This document shows positions 34,401 through 44,897 of a stretch of 64,000 nucleotides of DNA, piece by piece. The notes beneath the pieces were generated by a model. That model saw nothing but the letters and a program-made list of their open reading frames with translations, was not told where the DNA came from and ran no database searches. A program made the position numbers and the translations under genes. This DNA comes from Trichodelitschia bisporula (Eukaryota > Ascomycota > Dothideomycetes > Phaeotrichales > Phaeotrichaceae): assembly GCA_010356995.1 (NCBI GenBank), contig ML996692.1:445933-509932 (forward strand), read 5' to 3'. Numbering within the stretch: the first letter of the stretch is position 1; each line of letters opens with the position of its first letter.

Positions 34401-35999
34401 GTCAGATCGTCTCGTCGGTCTATCGGAAAGAGTATCTTCAAAACATCCTGAAGCGGCGGGTGGCCTTCTTTGACGCAGATGGGAATTCGGCCGGAACGCT
34501 CGCCGCAAGGCTCGCCTCCGATCCCGGCCAGGTCGAACAGCTGACGGGGGGCCAAATGGCCATGGCCTATATCTCCATATTTGGCATGGTAGGCTGCATC
34601 ATCATCGCGTTCGTTTATGGATGGAAACTTTCTTTGCTCTCGGTGTTTACTATTGTGCCGGTCATTCTCACTGCTGGCTTCTTCCGCTTCAGGCTGGAGA
34701 TGAAGTTCGAAGAGATGAATGCAGCTGTCTTTGCCGATAGCTCGCAGTTCGGCACTGAGGCTGTTGGAGCATTCCGGACAGTTAAATCCTTGGTTCTGGA
34801 GGACTTGATTTCCGATCGGTATGAGAATCTTCTTCAGACACACGCACGAGTGGCTTTCAAGAAGGCGAGAATGTGGACCTTGGTCTTCGCCCTCTCAGAC
34901 AGTGTAACGATGGCATGCCAGGCCTTGGTTTTCTGGTATGTTTTAACTGATAACTTCCCCTTGGTGCTTGGCTGACGAGAGTTCAGGTACGGTGGTCGGC
35001 TTCTGGCTTCGCACGAGTACAATCTTCAGCAGTACTTCGTCATATATATGGCTGTCGTCCAAGGCAGTGAGGCTGCTGGTATTTGGTTCTCCATGGCGCC
35101 AAATATGGCGGAAGCTACTGCAGGGGCCAACCGGATCGTCGGTTCTCGGGTGTTGGACTCTGAAAGCTCGCTCAAGCTAGAGCCTGGCGATCCTGGCAGT
35201 GAAGGCGTGGGTCTCGAGTTCAGAGACGTGCACTTTGCGTACAAGAGTAGAGCCATTCCTGTCCTGACAGGGCTAAACCTGAAGATAGATCAGGGCCAGT
35301 TCGTGGCCTTGGTTGGCGCTTCAGGATGCGGAAAGTCGACGGTCATCAGTCTCATCGAGCGGTTCTACGATCCGGATTCTGGCCACATCTTGTATGGGGA
35401 CCAAGACGTCACGCAGCTCAACGTCAGCAGCTACCGGAGTGGTATTTCGCTGGTTGCGCAGGAGTCCACCCTTTACGAAGGGAGCATCCGCGAAAATGTA
35501 GCAATGTCCGTAGAGGCCGATCAGGCCACCGACGCGGCAATTGAGGAGGCATGCAAGGACGCTCAGATTCACGAGTTCGTTGCATCATTGCCAGAGGGTT
35601 ACGCGACTCAACTTGGCCCGAAAGGATTATCTCTCAGCGGTGGGCAGCGGCAGCGGCTGGCGCTAGCGAGGGCGTTGCTCCGCAAGCCGCGCATCTTGCT
35701 CCTTGACGAGGCGACATCGTCGTTGGATTCTGAGTCGGAAAAGCTGGTGCAAGAAGCCATCGAACGCGCAGCTGGTGAGGGGGGCCGCACTGTCATTGCG
35801 GTAGCACATCGTCTAGCGACAATCCAGAAGGCAGATGTCATCTTTGTGCTGGGTTCGGGGCGAGTGCTTGAGCAGGGAACTCATCAGTCGTTGCTGAAGG
35901 CGAAGGGCATGTACTACTCCATGGTAAGTCGCATGTCGGTTCAGAGAGCGCTATGTGCTAACTCTGTCGCAGTGTCAAGCCCAAGCTTTGGACAAGTAA
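31423..35999 (+). CDS. ABCB/MDR-type full-length ABC exporter
   Basis: Twelve exons: 31423-31608, 31658-31735, 31786-31813, 31861-31948, 32045-32099, 32152-32753, 32799-33501, 33562-34143, 34201-34356, 34406-34935, 34987-35923 and 35973-35999. The sum is divisible by three and gives 1323 residues. The architecture is TMD1-NBD1-TMD2-NBD2, as in P-glycoprotein and Ste6-like fungal exporters. NBD1 has [10 protein letters not shown]-loop [15 protein letters not shown] and [13 protein letters not shown]2 has [17 protein letters not shown] and [10 protein letters not shown]. Both sites keep the catalytic Glu and the switch His (IAHRLST, VAHRLAT). A Lys/Pro/Glu-rich insert of about 35 residues follows Walker A in NBD1. 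The eighth intron is uncertain (see findings). The substrate is unknown: drugs, lipids or a peptide are possible. Confidence 0.92.
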
Positions 36000-36459
36000 G
36001 CGTGTTGAATGCTGTGTACATAAAGGGGTTTGGGATAATAGGATGGCGGGACCCGGGACATCGCCACTGTTTGTATATTAGATCTGTAGAATCTGCGCTC
36101 CTCAATCCTCATAATGTTTGGTCCCGATGTGATGACGACTCTGACTGAGAAGTTTGATGCATGTGGTGAAAAGGATGTCGACATCGTGCCCCGAAACGAT
36201 GTCAAAGTTGATGCCTTTCAGTGCCTCAGGCAGCCGGTCTCGGCGATGATGCTGCCGCGCCGCTGGATGCGCGAGCCGAAAGAGCCAAAGCTGGCCTGAT
36301 TGACAGTTGTCAATACCGTACTGACTTCCCCGCAACAACGTCTTTTGGCGCGAAGTCACTTCCTCACTGTATAACATGATGGTAATGCGCTTGTGATGTT
36401 CGATCCTCCAACTTCTCTCCACATTCCCTCAACCACGCGCGCATTGCCAGCCATTCGCC
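36000..36459. promoter_or_regulatory. Intergenic region and promoter of hrd3
   Basis: 460 bases between tandem genes. It contains no gene and should carry the 3' end of the exporter and the hrd3 promoter. Confidence 0.5.
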
Positions 36460-38998
36460 ATGGCACGAGTGTGGGGCCGCTTCCAACTCCTTCTGTTGCT
36501 GTTCCTCTGTGAGTACTACTTGAGAGGGGTTATGCAAGGTGCAGTTGCTGACATTTAATGTTCCTATAGCCGTCTCGTTTCTGAATGCAGAGGCATTCGC
36601 AGCCGATGAGAATGTCCGAGAAGCCGCCTCCCTCCTCCAACTAAACAAGTCCAACCCACGACGATCGGCCGCCGGAAAACAGGCGGGCGTCTCCCACTAT
36701 GCGAAGCAGATACTGTCGACGCTATTTCTCTCCGGGCCGCCGCCCTCATCGGGCCCCGACTCTCCGTCTCCACTGGATCCCACTCTCGCCAAAGCCGTCG
36801 GCCTCCTCGAAGATGCCGCCGATGATGGCAACCCCGATGCTCTCTTTCTACTCGCCGAGATGAACTTCTACGGCAACTACTCGCATCCCCGCAACTACAC
36901 CGAAGCATTCAGGCGCTATAACCAGCTTGCGATGCTCAACGGTAATAGCTCCGCCCAGCACATGGTTGGCTTCCTGTACGCGACGGGCTTGGGCGGCGTT
37001 GTCCCGCAGGACCAGGCTAAAGCTATGTTGTACTACACATTCGCCGCTGAGCAGGGCAACACCAGGGCTCAGATGGTCATGGCGTACCGGCACCACTTCG
37101 GCATCGCTACTCCTGTCAATTGCGAGGAAGCTAAATACTTCTACAAGCATGTGGCGGACAAGGCTATCGCATGGCTGCGGTCAGGGCCGCCCGGCGACCA
37201 CAACGTCGTCAAGGAGGCGTACGTGATTGCCGATGACCGCGGTGGCGTCTACGGCGAGGGCGCAAGCATCAGCAGCACGGGCAACAACGCTAGACTCCGA
37301 GGGAGCTTGAATGACCCCAATGCGCCGTTCGAGGACGTGATTGAGTATCTCGACCTGATGTCACGGAAAGGTGATCTGAAGGCGACATTCTCGCTCGGCA
37401 GACTCTACTACGATGGCAGTAGGAGCATCAGGCGCGACTTCCGGCTCTCGAAGCAGTACTTCCTCGAGGTTGCGCGCCAGTACTGGCCCAAGAAGGGCCG
37501 GCCCCGCACTGATGTGTCGCCTGGAACCGAGAAGCTGGCCTCCAAGGCGGCTGGATATCTGGGAAGGATGTTTCTGCGCGGCGAGGGCGTAGAGCAGAAC
37601 TTCGAGCTTGCGCAGACGTGGTTTAGTCGCGGCATTTCTAGCGGCGATGCTACCTCCCAGTACTCCATGGGGCTGATGTACCTCCACGGTTTGGGTGTAC
37701 CCAAGGACATCGTCAAGGCCTCCATCTACTTTTCAGCAGCCGCTGATCTGGACAGCTCTGATGCGCAGGTTCGGCTCGGCACCCTATTCCTCGACCAGGG
37801 AGACGTCCTTACAGCTACTCGCTACTTTACCTTGGCCGCTCGCAATGGCCACATCGAGGCCTTCTACTATCTCGCAGAACTGATGGACAAGGGCGTCGGC
37901 CGCGACTCGACCTGCGCCGGCGCAGCGCAGTACTACAAGATCGTCGCCGAGAAGGCCGAAAGCGTATCCACCGCCATCCGCGAAGCAAACGAAGCCTACG
38001 AGTCGGGTGACATCGAGACCGCCATCGTGGACTACATGCTCGCCGCGGAACAAGGGTTCGAGTCCGCGCAAGCCAACGTAGCGTATCTCTTCGACCAAGC
38101 GCTCGCCCGCCGCGAATCCCGCTCCTCCCTCATCCTCTTCAGCAAACCCCTCTCCACCCTTCCACCCAACCCCCGCCTCGCCCTCATGTACTGGACCCGC
38201 TCCGCCCGCCAGTCTAACTTCGACAGCTACCTCAAAATGGGCGATTACTACCTCGCAGGCCTCGGCGCGCCCGTCGATCCCGAAAAGGCGGCTGCGTGCT
38301 ACCACGCCGCCGCCGATTCCCTCGCCAGCGCACAGGCGTACTGGAATCTGGGCTGGATGCACGAGAACGGCATCGGCGCGGAACAGGACTTCCACCTCGC
38401 GAAGCGGTTTTATGATCTTGCGCTCACGACTAGTCGCGAGGCGTATCTCCCCGTCACGCTCGCGCTGCTCAAGTTGCGCGCCCGGAGCGCGTGGAACACG
38501 CTCACACATGGGCAGGTGAAGGGCATTCAGGCGGAGCACGGTTAGCCCCCCCCCCCCATCCCCATTCTCAACTAAAGACAAGCTAACCCCCCCTCCCTAG
38601 TCGAGCGCAAGAAATGGTCCTTCACAGAGTGGATATCCGCCTTCCTGGACGCGGACGACGAATACCTCCCCCTGCCCGACGACGCCGAGGACATGCACCA
38701 CCCGGGCCTGGACAGCATGCCCGGCGCCGACGAACTGCTTGACGATTTCGAAGACGGCGTGTTTGAGAATGTGGCGATTGTGGCGCTGGCCCTGGCGCTC
38801 GCTTTTTTGGTTATGTATAGGAGGCGCCAGGCGGAGGAGGTGAGGAGGCAGCGCGAGCAGGGGCAGCGGGGGGAGCAGGGGCCTGGGGCGGGACGCGGGG
38901 ATGGGCAGCAGCAGCAGCAGCAGCAGGAGCAGGGGATGTTTCCGCCGCCGGGGGATCCGGAGTGGTTGGCTTGGGCGGCGGGGGGAGTGGGGCATTAG
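36460..38998 (+). CDS. hrd3: ERAD factor Hrd3/SEL1L, Sel1-repeat membrane protein
   Basis: Luminal partner of the Hrd1 ubiquitin ligase in the ER membrane; it receives misfolded proteins for degradation. Exons 36460-36508, 36570-38540 and 38601-38998 give 805 residues. A signal peptide is visible (RFQLLLLLFLSVSFLNAEAFA). Many Sel1-like repeats follow, such as SAQHMVGFLYATGLGG, KAAGYLGRMFLRGEGVEQN, SQYSMGLMYLHGLGVPKD and AYWNLGWMHENGIGAEQD. Near residues 720-750 there is one transmembrane segment (VAIVALALALAFLVMYRRR), then an Arg/Gln-rich cytosolic tail with a run of Gln coded by a CAG repeat (about 38908-38931). Domain order and length fit Hrd3 well. The small 5' exon encodes most of the signal peptide. 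Confidence 0.93.
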
Positions 38999-40466
38999 GG
39001 GACCGTGGGGACTTTGATGGGGGGGCTGGTGGTATTTGTACAGTAGTGCACTGTTGGCGTTTGAAGCGTTAATGATATGGGTTTAGGATGCGTTTTACGT
39101 AAGGATGCTCCTTCCATCATCACATGACTCTCTCCGCGGAAGCGCTGCGTGCGTTCGACATATTCCCCGGCTGGGATGGCCGGGTGGGGGGGGGTTGATG
39201 GCGAATGGCCCTCACACTTCCGAGCTGAAGTTCGTGTCTAAAGGACGGCTGTGAGGATGAACTGGGTGTGCGAAGTGGGATTGGCGGTCGCCGTGTGCGT
39301 TTTCTTTAGCTAGTTCCGGTTTGGAACACATGTTTTGAGTGTTGGTACTGATTTGCGGATTCCATCAATCTCTCTTGAGAGAGGCTGAAGTGCGGGGTGG
39401 AGGGGGTGCTGAGGGAGACGTTGATAGCGCTTAAAGATACACATAGGATAGATTGGGATGCAAAAGAAGTTATGTCGCGTTTGCATCGTGGGGGGAGAGG
39501 TGGTGTGTACCCGTACAAAAAAGAGAACGCTTCAAGAGCAAAAAGCTCAGATCTGACAATATTGCCAGTCCTACGAAAACCCTCCTGAGAAAGTTTTACG
39601 GTAGCAGGTCCCTTGCGGGAGTCGCATTGGTCATATCAACCGATGGTGGAGATAGCTCCAGGCACCAGAGACGATGAGCCATATCAACCGATGGATGGGG
39701 TTGCCAAACATCAGATGACGATGGAGGTCCACTCCTTTGACCGAGACCCCGAAGAGTTCCCCGAAAATCTCGATCTGAGTGCTGACACCGAGATTCGAAC
39801 CGCGTGGAACGAAACTTGGGCAGATATTCTAGTTCAGAATCATATACGACGCTGAGCAGAGTTCCCTGTACCATATAGACAACAGGTAGCAGTTATTTGC
39901 CAAATTCGTTATGTATTCCTAAGCTTGCGGTATGTGTGATGGTGGGCTGCGTCACTTTTGTGGTGGCATGTGCGAGGACGGATGCCGATGGACCCATAGC
40001 CAAAGGCGTATCAACGTCGAACACCAACGCGAGACCATCATAATCACCTATCTCCAATTCCAGCGAGTCCTACACAACTGAGCCCCGTATCAACGTTTAT
40101 CATTCTCCATCGTTCTATCCATCTTGCCACAGCTGTTCTGGGAAGCACCTTGGGACTTCAATGACTGGTGATCGTGGCTGTATCGTGAGGTTCCCGCAGA
40201 CGAGGAGCAAAGGGCTATCCGAAAGAAGTCATGTCCTCCTCTCTCCGAAATTTGGCAGAGCTCTAACCTAGAACTAGTCGCTGGGGTAGACATGACTTTT
40301 TCGATTAGCCCCTTGGAGCTCCCTCTCTCCCTCTCTCCCTCTCTTCCTCACCTCGTCTTCCACTTCATCTTCAGTTTAGATACTTGGCTTTGCGTGCGTA
40401 ATGAGCTTTGCTCCCATCACTAGGCATCAATTGTATTACTATCGATCCCACAAAACACCACTAAAC
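38999..40466. other. Gene-free stretch holding repeat copy B
   Basis: Repeat copy B lies at about 39309-39925. The remainder is 3' flank of hrd3 and of the aspartic protease, with a CTCCCTCT tandem at about 40318-40350. No intact gene was recognised. Confidence 0.6.
39309..39925 (+). repeat. Dispersed repeat, copy B (inverted partner of 15465-16067)
   Basis: This is a diverged inverted copy of repeat A. Longer frames remain open on the + strand than in copy A, for example one ending ADTEIRTAWNETWADILVQN just before 39855, and an upstream piece reading LRETLIALKDTHRIDWDAKE. No terminal repeats or catalytic motifs are seen. It may be a relic of a mobile element or of a small multicopy gene; it looks old and broken. 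Confidence 0.75.
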
Positions 40467-42463
40467 CTATTTACGGTCATCCAAGCGAGCCGAGAACCTC
40501 ATCTCCCCAGCTCCAACATCAAACACAGCGACTACATTCCTAAGGAACGCATCCCCGAGCACCATAACCCCATCCTGACTAACCTGTACACCAGACACAC
40601 AAATCGGCCCCTCCGCCGCACCCCCAATCCCACTCCCCTTAAACCGCCCCCCCGCATCCTGCACCATATCCTTCCCATTAACCCAGAAATCCACCCCTCC
40701 AATCCGCACCGAAAACTGCGGCGCCCGCGCCCCGCACTGCACCAGGAACACCGTCCCACTCGCATCCGTCCACCCAGGCGGATCGAACAAGCCCGCCACC
40801 GTCCGCGCCAGGTCCGCATGCGTATACATCAGCGTCGTCCCGCTATCAACCGCAAACTGCGTCACGGCACTCAACCGCGTCAATTTATGCCCACCGGCCT
40901 TTCCCGCCCCCGCCCCCCCAGTAGGCCCCGTCTTCCCCGTCCCGACCGGCACCAGCGGCGCACGTGTCCCAGTCGCAGGTACCGTCCGTACAGCCGAAAG
41001 CTTCGGTGTTGCAGCGCGCACTGACGTGGCCAGCGTCGTTGGCGCGGCGGGCATCTCGTCCGCCGGAGGCCCGAGCGCGAACCCCTCAGCACTAATCATA
41101 TACAGCTGATACTCGCTCTCGCGCCGCGTTGACCCGTCCGCCAGCGTCAGCGTCAGATACTCAAGCGGCGCGCGCGCCCACGTGCGGCTCCAGCGCACAG
41201 GCGGCGGAGGCAGCCCACCCAGCGCCAGCACGCCCGCCGCATTCGCACGGCGGCTGAGCGCGAGGCTGAACAGCGGCGCCGTCAGGTTCGCCTGCCACAT
41301 GCTAGTGAAGAGCGGGTTATACGGCGCCGGCCGCGCGGGCCACGTCCCCGGCGCGAACGCACGCGTCAGGTTCGGGTAAGCGAGACCTAGCAGCCCGCTG
41401 GAGTGCCCGTCGCCGCTCCAGTACGCCGTATCGACGATGGCGACGGCCTGCGCGGGCAGCGTGAGTCCCGCCAGCGTCACGCGCTCGGCCGCAAATGTCC
41501 CGGTTAGGAACTCGCCGTCGGCGTAGCTGATGTTGAAGCGGGCGGTTGCGGGGAGCCGGGCGGCGGTCGTGCTCGTGGCGCGCGTGTAGGCGGGGCCGAA
41601 GGCGCAGGAGGCGGGCGGGAGGAAGCCGGTGCCGGGGCCGTGGGCTGCGGCGCTGCCGGCTGTATGCGGCGTGCTGGCGGGGAGGCCGGCGCCGGCACCG
41701 CTGCCGCTGCCGGACAGCGGGTCAATGCACTTGAAGTCGTGGCCGATGACCCAGGTGTCGCTGCTGCCGGTGTCGACGACGTGCTGGAAGCGCTGCGTGC
41801 CCAGCGTAATAGGTACTAGATATACAGTGTCGAGGACGTCAGCGAGGGGTGCGGCGTGCGGCGGCGGCGGTGTTGCATTCTCGTGCGCTTCGGTGCGGGC
41901 GGCGGCCACGTACGGTGCCGCACGCAGTAGGCTGATGTACCGCCGGGAGAGCGAGGTGCCCGGCCGGCGGATCAGGGGGAGCACGTTCTGCGTTACCACG
42001 TCCGGGCTCGGCGGCTGGAAGGCCACGGCCGGTGCCTTAGCGATGCGGAATTGCAGCGCCTGCGAGTTGAGCCCGTTGAGCACCCAGCCGAGCTGGCCTG
42101 CGCGCGGCGTGTGTCAGCCTTGCCGTACGCCCGTCCATGCGAGCGGACAGTGAAGGACTCACCCTTCTCCCCCGGCGGCCCATTAATCAGCGCCTGCAGC
42201 AGCGCGCTCGAAAACCCGGGCAGCGCACTGCTCAGCCCCGGCACGGCGGCTAGGCCTGCGGCGAGCAGATCGGGCAGGTTGGCGCTAAAGCCGGGTGGGG
42301 GGCCGAAGCCGGGGGAGGTGAAGCCCGGCGAACCAAACCCCGGAAAGCCAGGCGGGCGGTCAGGGCGGTCACGGTGGGCGTCGGACTCGGGCGGAGGTGC
42401 GGGCTCGGGTAATGCGGCTGCGACGGCGAGCCCGCCGAACAAAAAGGCGGAGAGGAGACGCAT
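40467..42463 (-). CDS. Secreted aspartic protease (peptidase A1, pepsin-like)
   Basis: Exons 42463-42163 and 42097-40467 give 643 residues; the 65-nt intron is GTGAGT...GCAG and completes a Gly codon. A signal peptide (MRLLSAFLFGGLAVAAA) precedes a Pro/Gly/Phe-rich propeptide with PGFPGFGSPGF-type repeats. Catalytic motifs are DTGSSDTW (Asp209) and DSGTTLMY (Asp518). Both lobes of the pepsin fold can be followed (YADGEFLTGTFAAERVTL, then GLLGLAYPNLTRAF). Just before the second motif is an Ala/Thr/Gly-rich insert of about 60 residues (TGPTGGAGAGKAGG). There is no clear C-terminal GPI signal, so secretion or vacuolar targeting is likely. The next two genes also encode signal-peptide proteins. 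Confidence 0.92.
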
Positions 42464-42928
42464 CGCGCGCCGGAGCAGGCCTGGCAAGAGGGCTGGACTA
42501 TGTACCCGCGGCCGCGGGCATAGTGTGGGGTAGCAAGGGCGAGGAGCGCGGATCGGGCCAAGGGGGGGTGAACTTATTAAGCGTGCGATGGCTGGAACTA
42601 ACGTAGATGGGGGAAGGGTATAGCTGCGGAGGGCGGTGCGGCGCGGGAGGGCCGCGCGCAGGTGTATATACTTGATATGGCGGGTTATGACGCTGGCTAG
42701 AGATACCGGTGCACCTTTACCTGCTGCGGGGACGCCTGTTCCGTCGCATGGAGTAGGGCTACGCGGGGTGCGCGTCTCGGCACTTTAGGCAATTAGTACG
42801 TGGTGCTGGACGGGTGGGTGCGCGCCCCATGCCGCGTCTATCCCAAACGTGCGACGCGGGCCGGCAGCCCCGTAGGTTGCCGAGCTGGTACTGTACCGGC
42901 TAGCTCCATAGGTGCGGTTTCGCGGGTA
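42464..42928. promoter_or_regulatory. Promoter of the aspartic protease and 3' flank of the nuclease gene
   Basis: 465 GC-rich bases between two genes on the minus strand. No gene was seen. Confidence 0.5.
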
Positions 42929-43923
42929 TCACAGCTCGAGCGCCAGGTGCGGCTCTCCCCTCTCACCCTCCTCTGCTGTCGTCCCCACCGGCGCCGCCAG
43001 CGCATTCAACCACGCCGCCAACCTTACCGCCGCCTTCCCGATCTGCATCTCCACGACAGGCCCCGCGCCCACGGCGTAGGACCCGCTGACATCCGTCCCG
43101 TTCACCAGCTGCGCATACACGTACTTGCACGCCCAGGCATTACTCTCCCGCGCCCACTCCAGCGCGCATTGAGCCGCCGTGGCCGGGGTGACACACGCCG
43201 TCCACCCTTTCACGGGCTCGAGGAAAGAGTTTGGCGAGGTGGCGATGCGCGCGGCTAGGGCGGCGGACCATGGCGCTAGGGAAGTGGAAGGGAAGGAGGT
43301 CACGCCCGCGAGGGAGTAGGGGATTAGCTTGTCCCAGACCTGGGGCGGTGTTAGCTGGGGTAGGGGAGGAGGAGGCGGTGGTGGTAGTAGTGAAAGGGGC
43401 GTACTTCGTGCAGGCGCACCACGGCACCCTTCCACGGCACCATGACCGTGTTACCGCCCTGGCCGCGCCCGCTCGCATGCAGCGGCTGGGTTACGTCGCC
43501 GGCGAAATGCACGACCCACATGAGGGCTCTATTGCACGTCTCATTGCTTCCACCGCGTAGCCGCCCCGCGCGCACGTCGGCGATGCAGGAGGTTAGGACG
43601 CGGGTCTGCGTCGCAATGGCCTCGATGACACACCCGCTGGCTGCGCAGTTACTAGCATGGACTTCGCATTTGAGTGGTGGGGAGTCGAGGGTGTCGATGA
43701 AGTGCCACCCGGCGGAGAAGCGCCCTTCGGGCGTGGCGCGGAAGGAGTCGGCCCAGGAGGCGGCGGGGCCGATGGAGGCGTTGTAGGTTGGGGGGAGGAG
43801 GTGGGGGAGGAGGGCGGTTGTGGGGGGGGTGAGGAGGGTGGAGGCTATGAAGCCGATTTGGTTGTGGATGTCGCTGTTCCAGGCTAATGCTGTGGAGGCG
43901 AGGAGGAGGGGGAGGAGGCGCAT
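42929..43923 (-). CDS. Secreted S1/P1-type zinc nuclease
   Basis: Extracellular single-strand nuclease/3'-nucleotidase family. Exons 43923-43405 and 43339-42929 give 309 residues; the 65-nt intron is GTACGC...CCAG in phase 0. A 14-residue signal peptide (MRLLPLLLASTALA) leaves Trp as the first mature residue, as needed for zinc binding. All nine P1-type zinc ligands can be placed: W and H in WNSDIHNQIG, D in SWADSFR, H in WHFID, H-D-H in HFAGDVTQPLHA, and H and D in LHEVWDK, the last pair being split by the intron. Cysteines suited to disulphides are present (CEVHASNCAASGC). The enzyme should be active and secreted. Confidence 0.94.
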
Positions 43924-44897
43924 TGTGGGCGTGGTTTGGGGTGGGGATGGGTGAGGTGGTGAAGTGAGATGATGGGGAATGAGAGAAGTGCGGGAAGGGA
44001 GGGGAGGGGCCGCGATGTTATGCTACTTCGTCGTCCGTCATCGTTGTCGTCGATGTTCTTGTCGTCGCGACGCTAGCCAGCCACATGCCCATCCCCCGCG
44101 ATATCGCGCGTGGCTACCGGGACAGCCACGCGTGGAGCGGGACGAAGCGTGAGAGTATGGCATCGGTGATTGGGCACCGGGAGCGACGGACTCGGCGGCT
44201 GAACGGGTAGTGCCGCTTACCCCAGCCTTTCTCACGCCTATCACCAAAAACACCGCGGCTGACTTCGCTTAATTGATAGCCTCGAATGGGAAAGTCTAGA
44301 TTGGGCGGCCAGCGTTTCTTTTTCCTCCATCTCTCGATCCCCACCACTCCCGCAGTACTGCGGCCAAACGACCACCCTCCCGTACACCATTCCGATCCCA
44401 ATACATCGTCGTCACCGCTGTCACCATCGTCCGTAATCCATAGTAAAAAGGCTATAACTCAAGTAGCAATTCTCATGTCCTGTCCCACCATCCGTCCACC
44501 GCACCCTCTGGTTCAACATGCACACTCGCCTCTGCGCTGCCGCATGCCCCCGCCCACCGCATCCGACCCAATAACCGCCCCGCAGGAAGCAACACATGCA
44601 TATCAGCCATCCTCCGGCATGTCGCCTCGCACAACACCCAAACCCCCCAGGACTACAGCAGTCGCCCCCAACGCCCAGCCCCCTCCGCGCAAAAAAAAAC
44701 AACACCCAACACCTTGGCCCCCCCCGCCGGGCATCCCTCCTCCGGCCATGATCGCCGCTAGGTCCCGTATCCATCTCTCCGCCGACCGCGCGGCTACTGT
44801 ATCCTAAAACACACCCCGTCGCCCGCCAGACGGGTTGCTTAGCTGCTTCACTCCTACCCTTTCCCTCCGCTCGGGCTGGCTCCGATCTCCCGGCGGC
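43924..44897. promoter_or_regulatory. Divergent promoter region between the nuclease and GH76 genes
   Basis: 974 bases between two divergent starts. Frames seen here are proline-rich and unlike known proteins. CT-rich sequence lies on the GH76 side. Confidence 0.5.

Noticed and set aside
31423-35999. Secondary-metabolite cluster around the exporter
   Set aside because: No polyketide synthase, peptide synthetase, terpene cyclase or P450 lies nearby; neighbours are STB6, a broken unknown gene and Hrd3.
44286-44807. 173-codon proline-rich frame between nuclease and GH76 genes
   Set aside because: It is low-complexity, has no family match and lies in the shared promoter.
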